This document shows positions 57,312 through 64,000 of a DNA stretch of 64,000 nt, piece by piece. Source of the DNA: Hymenopellis radicata. Lineage: Eukaryota > Basidiomycota > Agaricomycetes > Agaricales > Physalacriaceae. The stretch covers positions 434,001-498,000 of the forward strand of contig JADNRX010000001.1 of NCBI GenBank assembly GCA_015501595.1. Reading direction: 5' to 3'. The position numbers and the translations under genes are program-made. Under the pieces are notes generated by a model, which did no database searches, was not told where the DNA came from, and saw only the letters and a program-made list of their open reading frames with translations. Positions within the stretch are counted from its first letter, which is position 1. Every line of letters begins with the position of its first letter.

Positions 57312-58126
57312 TGTGAGTCTGGATCTCTCGTACAACAATGTTTTTCTCTTAATCTCGGACTGTGTAGACTTAGATTGATCCACTGTAATATGTTTCGAAT
57401 CTCTAATGTACATGTATGGATTCTCTTCCTCGATCAAACTGCTTGATTGACAAAAGTCCTCGTAGGATTGCCGCATCCCCTTGCGATGAATAAGCGCGCA
57501 CGCCGATACATTTCCCTTCTTGACTTGAAGTCCCCCTGTATCACTCTTGACGCCACTTGTCCAAAAACTGTGATCGGCGACGGCTTCGGGACGCGGCCAA
57601 GGCCCAATGTCGAACTACATCCCGACCTCTATGATATCCTTCAGTCCCAGCCAGAAAAAGATCCTCATGGTTGCTGCATGCTCGAGCAAGGAACTTGCAG
57701 GCCCAAGCCAGATAAGTGCGTGGTTGTGGTTTAGGGCTGCACATGCAGAATATTGGGTTTAAGATTGATGCAATATTGATGGATGGAAAGGCATAAAGAA
57801 GTTCCAGAGAGACATTAGAGTGAAAAAAGTGACGACATGGTGGGGAAGTCGTACTACCGGTTAAGGACATGAACACTTGTCTCAGTGATAGACGTGTCGT
57901 CTCGTCTTAGACTAATCTCACAATAGTTAAACTTATCTCACCCATGACTTACTCGCACTAGTATTTAAGCCGTGTACCTACACTACTTTACTTCGTTGAC
58001 GCAACACTATCGACTTATCCTCATTCCAGAACACGCTCCATCTCTTTCTCTCCTCACGCTCCATATACTCAAACATTACAACGCCTTTGGCTTCCATCAC
58101 CATCACAATCGTTCGACGCAGTCAGC
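57312..58126. other. Intergenic, upstream of the PriA-like gene
   Basis: 815 bp. An 82-codon plus frame at 57486-57734 (DATCPKTVIGDGFGTRPRPN, ending KPDKCVVVV) looks somewhat protein-like but has no family or intron evidence, so I do not annotate it as a gene. The right end holds the PriA promoter. Confidence 0.4.
57962..57968 (+). promoter_or_regulatory. TATA-like box (TATTTAA) of the PriA-like gene
   Basis: It lies 159-165 bp upstream of the ATG at 58127 and is followed by CT-rich sequence, a common arrangement in highly expressed basidiomycete genes. Confidence 0.4.
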
Positions 58127-58573
58127 ATGAAGTTGCAAGTTCTCTTGGCTGCTGCTGCTGCATTGGTGTTCACCAGCGTTGATGCGAGGCGGGCGATGAG
58201 GTGTCCCACCGGCCATATGGCGTGTCCTACGGCGTTTCGTGCTGGGTTTCCAGTTAGATGGGAGTGTATGGATGTGCGGAACGATCTTGAGTGAGTTGGA
58301 GTCGCTGTCTGTTCTTGGGTGTTCCCTAACTCGATAGCAGATCCTGTGGCGGCTGCGTCAATTATGACTTCTCGGTCCATGAAGGTGTGGACTGCAGCGC
58401 TATAGAAGGCGTCGACGCCGTTCGATGCTCGCGCGGGAAGTGCAACGTTGGTGAGTATTCAGTCTCGTCGTTGTCCGCTATAGTCCCTAACGCTTTCGGT
58501 AGCGCTATGCCAGAAAGGATATCGAATAAGCAAGAAAGGCGACTCTTGCGTACCCAAATTCAGTTCGCTGTAA
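58127..58573 (+). CDS. PriA-like cysteine-rich secreted protein
   Basis: 114 aa from three exons. The signal peptide MKLQVLLAAAAALVFTSVDA is followed by a ten-cysteine mature part: RCPTGHMACP, WECMDVRNDLESCGGC, DCSAIEGVDAVRCSRGKC, LCQKGYRISKKGDSCVP. The CGGC block and CSRGKC-x-(V/A)-x-C-x-KGY spacing match the PriA family, first described as a transcript abundant in Lentinula primordia. The biochemical role is unknown; it is probably a cell-wall or extracellular protein. Both introns (donors GTGAGT) were needed to keep the cysteine pattern; unspliced frames lose it. Confidence 0.88.
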
Positions 58574-58807
58574 AGACGCCGGCGCGCGTTTGCGATACCT
58601 TTCTTACCATGAACCTGTAGACATATCATTTAGAGGATATACCACTTACGCGTCTCTTTCTTACTATCATGAAAATGTATCAACGAACTATATGTACAAC
58701 TACAAAGGCCGGGTTACTATCCGCCACAATACAAAGTAGCAGTCTTCTTATTATGCGTTTCGCCCAAGGATCGCTGTCATTCATCTCTAGTAGCGAACCC
58801 GTCCGCC

Positions 58808-59290
58808 TCAGTTGTCCAGGAAGGTAGCTACATCTAGAGGTATCATGATGAAGTCCTGAGGAGCTGCGCCGATGAACTTCGGACGCAACGGTCCTGTCAC
58901 AAAATCTTCAGACTTCAACACCTGTCATGGAATACTCAGCACCATAACCGTACCAAGTCAGCCGCCTCCTACCTCGATCATGTCATCAAAGCTCTTCGCC
59001 TCAAAATACCCCACACCATCCCAGTCACCGGTCATCAGCCCAAGATTACAGAAGACAACATTCGTTTCATCATTGACGTGAAGCTAGGAGCTTTGTTAGA
59101 ACCCACAAAGCATGGAAAGACGCTGTACCTGTTCGTATTTCAGAATCTTCTCGGTAAAGATCCTGCTCTTCAACACCAGGGGACCGTGAACATCAGCCCA
59201 GTGCTTGCTGAACTCCTCCTTGGTTGTACCCTTTTTGCGCTTCAACAGGATGATTGCGCGAACGCGGTCAGTGCGCAGAGACGTCGACAT
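58808..59290 (-). CDS. EthD-domain protein, copy 1
   Basis: 128 aa from three exons. MSTSLRTDRVRAIILLKRKK, then GTTKEEFSKHWADVHGPLVL, is the EthD (dimeric alpha-beta barrel) signature with W-x-x-x-H-G-P. LHVNDETNVVFCNLGLMTGD, WDGVGYFEAKSFDDMIEV, LKSEDFVTGPLRPKFIGAAP and QDFIMIPLDVATFLDN complete it. EthD proteins fold like small monooxygenases, cyclases and decarboxylases acting on aromatic or polyketide substrates; the activity here cannot be inferred. It forms a tandem pair with the gene at 59727-60237, about 920 bp apart, including promoter and introns. Confidence 0.88.
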
Positions 59291-59726
59291 GCTCAGGTCC
59301 TACTAATGCGCGCGCGTGCCCTCGACTTTATATATGCCCAGAGGTGCCAAAAGTGGCAGGTTGGCAGCCAGCACACTAACTATTGCGGGCGATGCGTCAG
59401 ATCCTGACAAGCACCTTCTGGTGGACAAGTGGAGACTGCCAAAGAACCAGAGAACGAATTGCAGCCAAAGCGAGTTATCATCACAGTAGCTGAAGTGGTA
59501 AGTAAGCATAATTGCGGTATGGTACGTACAAGTTAAAGCATGCCAGCCAGTGTTCCCCATAGCTATTAAATATGTCATTCATCTCAATAGTCAATGATGG
59601 TAGGCTTCAATTCAAGGTCAGAACAGTTCAACAATGCGATGGGGCAGACGACCCACATTACACGGCAGTTACAATTTAATGGACTGGCATCTTCGACCGC
59701 TGTTTCACATAGCGCGTCCGTCCGCC
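59291..59726. promoter_or_regulatory. Promoter of EthD copy 1 and duplicated spacer
   Basis: The minus-strand TATATAAA at 59327-59334 lies 37 bp upstream of the ATG. From 59291 to about 59575 the sequence repeats the spacer of copy 2 (60238-60545) almost base for base, minus a roughly 45-bp insertion in copy 2. The rest is the 3' flank of copy 2. Confidence 0.6.
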
Positions 59727-60237
59727 TCAGTTGTCAAGGAAGGTAGCTACATCTAGAGGTATCATGACGAAGTCCTGATGAGCTGCGCCGACGAAATTCT
59801 GACAATCTCCATGCGGTCCATGGCCCAAGGGTCCCGTCACAAAATCTTCAGACTTCAACACCTGTCATGGAATATTCAGCACCATAATCGTACCAAGTCA
59901 GCCGCCGTCTCCTACCTCGATCATGTCATCAAAGCTCTTCGCCTCAAAATACCCCACACCATCCCAGTCACCGGTCGTCAGCCCAAGATTAGAGAATACA
60001 GCATTCGTTTCATCATTGACGTGAAGCTAGGAACATTGTTAGAACCTGCAAGGTATGGAAAGACGCTGTACTTACTTGTTCGTATTTCAGAATCTTCTCG
60101 GTAAAAATCCTGCTCTTCAACACCAGGGGACCGTGAACATCAGCCCAGTGCTTGCTGAACTCCTCCTTGGCTGTACCCTTTTTGCGCTTCAACATGATGA
60201 TTGCGCGAACGCGGTCAGTGCGCAGAGACGTCGACAT
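59727..60237 (-). CDS. EthD-domain protein, copy 2
   Basis: 135 aa from three exons. Nearly identical to copy 1 in exon 1 (two replacements, IIMLK for IILLK and GTAK for GTTK) and with the same intron positions. Exon 2 reads NAVFSNLGLTTGD against NVVFCNLGLMTGD. Exon 3 differs most: TGPLGHGPHGDCQNFVGAAH in place of TGPLRPKFIGAAP, a seven-residue insertion, then QDFVMIPLDVATFLDN. All splice sites and frame are intact, so both copies appear functional. It shares the TATA promoter architecture. Confidence 0.87.
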
Positions 60238-60631
60238 GCTCAGGTCCTACTAATCCGCGCGCGTGCCCTCGACTTTATATATGCCCAGAGGTGCCAAAAG
60301 TGGCAGACTGGCAGCCAGCAACGCACTAACTATTGCGGGCGATGCGACTCATTTCTGGAGCTAGCGAAGAAGGCTGTGACCACTGACCGCCTGACGAGCA
60401 CCTTCTGGTGGACAGGTGGAGACTGCCAAAGAACCGAAGAACGAATTGCAGTCCAAAGCGAGTTATCATCACAGCAACTGAAGTGGTAGGTAAGCATTCG
60501 TTATGGTACGTACAAGTTAAAGCATGCCAGCCAGTGTTCCCCATAGATAATAAATAACAGTACAGTCCGTCTCCTCAACTCGTCAATTCGACCTCAATCT
60601 TAAAGAGAAATACAATCTGCTCAACGCAAGG
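60238..60631. promoter_or_regulatory. Promoter of EthD copy 2
   Basis: The minus-strand TATATAAA at 60274-60281 lies 37 bp upstream of the ATG, as in copy 1. About 45 bp near 60347-60392 have no counterpart in the copy 1 spacer. Beyond 60545 lies the ABCG gene's 3' end. Confidence 0.6.
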
Positions 60632-63280
60632 TCAGAACCGTTCGTCAATGCGGAGGCAGACCACCCACATTACACGATATATGAAGATGATGGAAACTAG
60701 AATACCGATCCAGTTTCCATATGATACGTTTCCGATGTCCAGATAGTCCAGGACGTCCTGACCAGACACTGTACATGTCTCCGGCGTTGAAGATGGGTAT
60801 GCACATATACATGTATCCCCGGTCTTTTCGCAGTCAAATGTTATACCATGAAGATCAGACTAGAAACACAACAAAGTCAGGACGAACTTAACCGCTCGAC
60901 AAGGACAGTTTACTCACCGTTGTCAACAGTTCAAAGGCGTACTTCTGATAATCCATAAAGTGGAAACTATAATACCAGAAGCGAGGAAGGGATCTTGCTT
61001 TGATGCTAGAAGACTCAATGTCAGATCACGGACCACGGACGAAGACACATGGAGCCTTACAAGTAGCCGCCGACGCTCATCCAGAAACCATTCATGCTGT
61101 AGCGGGTGGCGGCGTCAATCAGCGGACGTGAATGAAGGATAAAATGGCTTACAATGCACCGATAGCCAACGCTGCGACGAATATCGGGATGAGAGAGGCA
61201 ATAATGAGCACTTGACTCTCAGCAGCCATGATGGCCAGGAGCAGGAACGCCAGGAAGCGGAAGAAAGGCCGGGCACCAGGATGAAGTCCCTGTGAACTGA
61301 ATGTGAGCATGGGGTTAGGAAATCTAGAAAGGATTTCGTACAACAGCCCAATACATTATCAGGGAGAAGAATAGTGTGCAGAGAAAGAGAAACGGAACGT
61401 TCACAATAGTATTCGATAGGATGAATGGCAAGGTTGTGTACAGTCCGTTTTTCTTTTCGCGGTAGAAGACCGAGCGCTCTTCCAAGACTATATGCGGCGA
61501 TTAACCAGAGAAGCGAGACACGAAGAACGGTACTTACAGGATGGTATACCGGCGACAGACATCTATGCCAAGTGCGGTTAGATGTGGCAGATACAAACAG
61601 GATTCGTCAGAAACACTCACGAATGCCAAGAAAGCGACACTGTAGAAATGCACCGATAATCGATCGTTGATTGTTGAGTCTGCAAGACCTAGCCTGACCC
61701 AGATGGTTCTGTATAATTATATCAGTGAAGTGCCCCAAGCAGACGCCGGACGAACGTACGCAATCATAAGCCCCATTCCTATGTACATGCCCATACGGAC
61801 ACCGTAGGCCAGCAAGTTGCGGATATAGTTGAACAGCGTTCGCTCCGATAACACGATCGTGTTCCAAAATATCGTCAACAGAGGACTAGCCTTCCCCGAA
61901 ATCTCCTCCGATGCATGGTCAACGTCACTTCGGAACTGGCGCGGGTCGAACTTCTCGTCCCCGCTGAAAGACGAACTCGAGCGCTTGTGCGTTAAATAAA
62001 AGTTTCTGAATGCATCCACATCCGCCGTGCTGCCGCTCGCCTCTCCGCTAAAGTCGGCATTCAGAAAGTTCATCGCATGTTCAGCAGGGGTGCTCTGACA
62101 AGTATAGTTAGTTTACTCTCATTGAATAACATGTGAGATAGGCGCACAAACTTGGGCACCGGTCGTCCCCACCGATCAAAGAACGCCTCAAGCCCGTCGG
62201 CGGGACCTGAATAGCACACCTTGCCCTGAGCGAGCAGCAAGAGGTCCGAGAACTGGGCGAGAGTCTCGAGCGACGGCTGGTGGATCGTCGCGATCACGAA
62301 CATGCCTTCTTCGACGGACAAAGTGCGGATAGCTGTCATAACTTCTCTTGCGGCGGTACTATCAAGCTAGAGCATAAATATTAGCGCTGAAAAGATTAGT
62401 TAGGATAGTATACGTACACCAGAGGTGACCTCGTCCAAGAATTGTATGCGCCTGGAACAAACTAAGATATCAAGCCACCGACAGCAGGCTATGACTTACG
62501 GGAAAGTGACCATTGCGCATGCTGCTGTCACTCGTCGTTTTTGACCTGCAGAAATAGTTAGTGTGGTGGCGGCGAAGGAGAATAGAAAAGTACCGTACCA
62601 CCGGATATGCCCCTTTGGATTGGGGTGCCAATGCGCTGATTAGCGCAAGATTGGAGACCGAGAGCGGAGAGAACGCGCCGGACACGCCGATTGACTGCGT
62701 GTTTGGGAAGGAGAGGTAGACTGCGAGATTGTGGTCAGTGCGCGGCGTTGCTGACGCGTAAAGGACGACGAACTGGAGTCTGAGAGCATAGGCGATGGTT
62801 TCGTGAACGGTGAGCACGCCCAGCAGGGCGTCTTCTTGCTCGACAAAACATGAGATTCGGAACATTTCCTTTGCATCGATGATACGATCGTTGAGCGTTG
62901 TCTGGCCGACGTTAGTAAGAGGGATACCGCGAGGCGTGGCACTCACTAATGTTCCAGGATGCTGTTCTGCAGGCTTTCTGAACGACATTATATCCAACAG
63001 AGTACTCTTCCCTGCACGCGTACTAGTTAGATTCAGCCCTGCACCAAATGCTAGCCCTCACCTGCACCCGACGGACCCTTGACGCCACATCAGAGACAGT
63101 CGGAATGGCTGGAGAAAAACGCACCATTATCGCCAGCATGTGGCCCGCCTTGACTTTTACTGAAACGTTGTCGACCAGGACCTTTCCTGTCTTTGTGTGG
63201 AAGCTGATATGTTCGTAGGAGAGAACGGAGCTGGATTTGTGGAGGCTCCTCATGTCGATAGAGTTGGGAGAGGCGTTCAT
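60632..63280 (-). CDS. ABCG-family half-transporter (white/brown type)
   Basis: One nucleotide-binding domain followed by one membrane domain, roughly 640 aa. SVLSYEHISFHTKTGKVLVD begins it; Walker A GPSGAGKSTLLD is assembled across two introns; FRISCFVEQEDALLGVLTVH contains the Q-loop; the signature ISGGQKRRVTAACAMVTFP is assembled across an intron near 62550-62600; Walker B and D-loop are IQFLDEVTSGLDSTAAREV; the switch His is in VIATIHQPSLETLAQFSDLL. The membrane domain carries FLALLLAIMAAESQVLI-type spans, AALAIGAF and FHFMDYQKYAFELL. A Cys-rich external loop (TGDTCICAYPSSTPETC) precedes the last span. Export of a lipid or hydrophobic compound is likely; half-size requires dimerisation. 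Confidence 0.9.
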
Positions 63281-63740
63281 GGTGGCCGAGGGAAATAAGG
63301 ATACCTATCCCCAATTTTAGGACGCGTTATATAGTGATCGCCAAGCTGTGCCACCAGCATGCCCCTTCTCCTGATCAAAACGCAGATCGCGTAGACCTCG
63401 GTTTGAAGGCCGGCCTCGGCGTTTACCACTTTCCTTGACACTGACAGCAAAGTATATACCTACCACACATGGCCACGGTACATCGAAGAATACCTGACAG
63501 CAAGAGTCCAGCCATCTAGACATCCAAGCGAGTAGCTCGGCCACAGGTCAAACCATTCCGAATTCCCCTCTCCGACATTCCGAATTGTCCGGTCAGCACA
63601 AGGAGACATTATTCATGATGCGTGATCTGCTAGTGACTGAAAGCGTGCAGCGTTGTAAGTTACATTGTAGGAACGAGGGTGAACACAGCAGAACAAACGT
63701 GACATTGACAATGATGTAGCAGAGCACAACGGCTCCGCAT
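63281..63740. other. Intergenic, ABCG promoter and 3' flank of the next gene
   Basis: No gene supported. It contains the ABCG core promoter (see 63327-63333) and, at its right end, sequence downstream of the partial gene. Confidence 0.45.
63327..63333 (-). promoter_or_regulatory. TATA box of the ABCG transporter
   Basis: TATATAA on the minus strand, 47 bp upstream of the start codon at 63280. Confidence 0.5.
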
Positions 63741-64000
63741 CTAAGCAAATCCTACATCCTCGGTCCACGATCCACTCTGACTCATCGGAAAAGAATCGTC
63801 ATCCATTGCCATTCCCGAAGACCAGTTATCCGACTGGTTCTTGACAGCCTGTAGCTCATAAGTCCACGGACAATCCCAAGGGAGGGCTCAGCTCACCTTG
63901 GACAAGAATTCTTTACTCTTGCCAATCTCCATGTCCAGTAATTGGAGTCTCTGGAAGTCTCTCTGCGCGTCATAGAGGACCCTGTCAACCTGCGCTTTAG
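63741..64000 (-). CDS. C-terminal end of an unidentified protein (truncated by window edge)
   Basis: Only the last two exons are inside the window. The upstream exon reads AQVDRVLYDAQRDFQRLQLL, DMEIGKSKEFLSK, a probable coiled coil. An intron (GTGAGC..CTACAG) joins it to AVKNQSDNWSSGMAMDDDSF and PMSQSGSWTEDVGFA, with the stop at 63741. The frame is consistent across the junction. The family is not recognisable from this piece. Confidence 0.6.

Larger units (their letters stand above)
58808..60545. repeat. Direct tandem duplication of about 920 bp carrying the EthD gene
   Basis: Unit 1 runs from about 58808 to 59575 and unit 2 from about 59727 to 60545. Each includes coding exons, introns, TATA box and about 250 bp further upstream. 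Intron and spacer similarity is close to that of the exons, indicating a recent event. Confidence 0.85.

Noticed and set aside
57486..57734. 82-codon ORF with clustered cysteines and prolines
   Set aside because: No signal peptide, family or intron support; it could be chance. It would need transcript evidence.

Overview
The window reads as nuclear DNA of a filamentous basidiomycete, most likely an Agaricomycete. Genes are dense on both strands, nearly all are cut by many GT-AG introns of about 45-60 nt, and intergenic gaps are short. The contents are fungal: PET191, Nup96 as a stand-alone gene, an RPS30 without a ubiquitin-like fusion, a PriA-like cysteine-rich secreted protein, a Dal5-type permease and a MYND-finger protein. 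I cannot name the species. Gene models below were spliced by eye from frame continuity, GT..AG borders and family motifs.

Layout. 1-11 kb: DJ-1/PfpI protein, two-RRM U1A/U2B'' spliceosomal protein, LAG1 ceramide synthase, Dal5-family permease, acetyl-CoA acetyltransferase (ERG10), ATG10 and ribosomal protein S3Ae from one divergent promoter, and adenine phosphoribosyltransferase. 11-20 kb: EDEM-type GH47 mannosidase with a PA domain, ZNRD2/p27-like zinc-ribbon protein, an uncharacterised disordered protein, a FAF1/C1orf131-like ribosome-biogenesis factor, and a secreted aspartic-protease homologue without its catalytic aspartates. 20-28 kb: a multi-glycosylated membrane protein, a small fungal membrane protein, PET191, a Ure2-type GST and an uncharacterised conserved protein. 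28-41 kb: cohesin SMC1, an acidic disordered protein and a SLIP-GC-like nuclear dynamin-type GTPase with two microexons.

41-48 kb is the most disturbed part: a 510-bp non-autonomous hAT-like element with a perfect 8-bp target duplication, a decayed partial copy of VPS26, then intact RPS30, VPS26 and GPN3. 48-64 kb: a basic His-rich protein, Nup96, the MYND-finger protein, a second inverted-repeat element, a PNPOx-like flavoprotein, a voltage-gated K+ channel, PriA, a tandem pair of EthD-domain genes, an ABCG half-transporter, and the 3' end of a further gene.

The genes do not form one pathway and there is no biosynthetic or defence cluster. They are mostly housekeeping genes for translation, splicing, cohesin, nuclear pore, retromer, ER quality control, autophagy and lipid synthesis, with a few lineage-specific genes between them. 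The observations most worth following are the hAT-like element, the VPS26 pseudogene, the catalytically dead protease, the 3-nt and 7-nt microexons, and the thiolase whose first intron separates two alternative starts.
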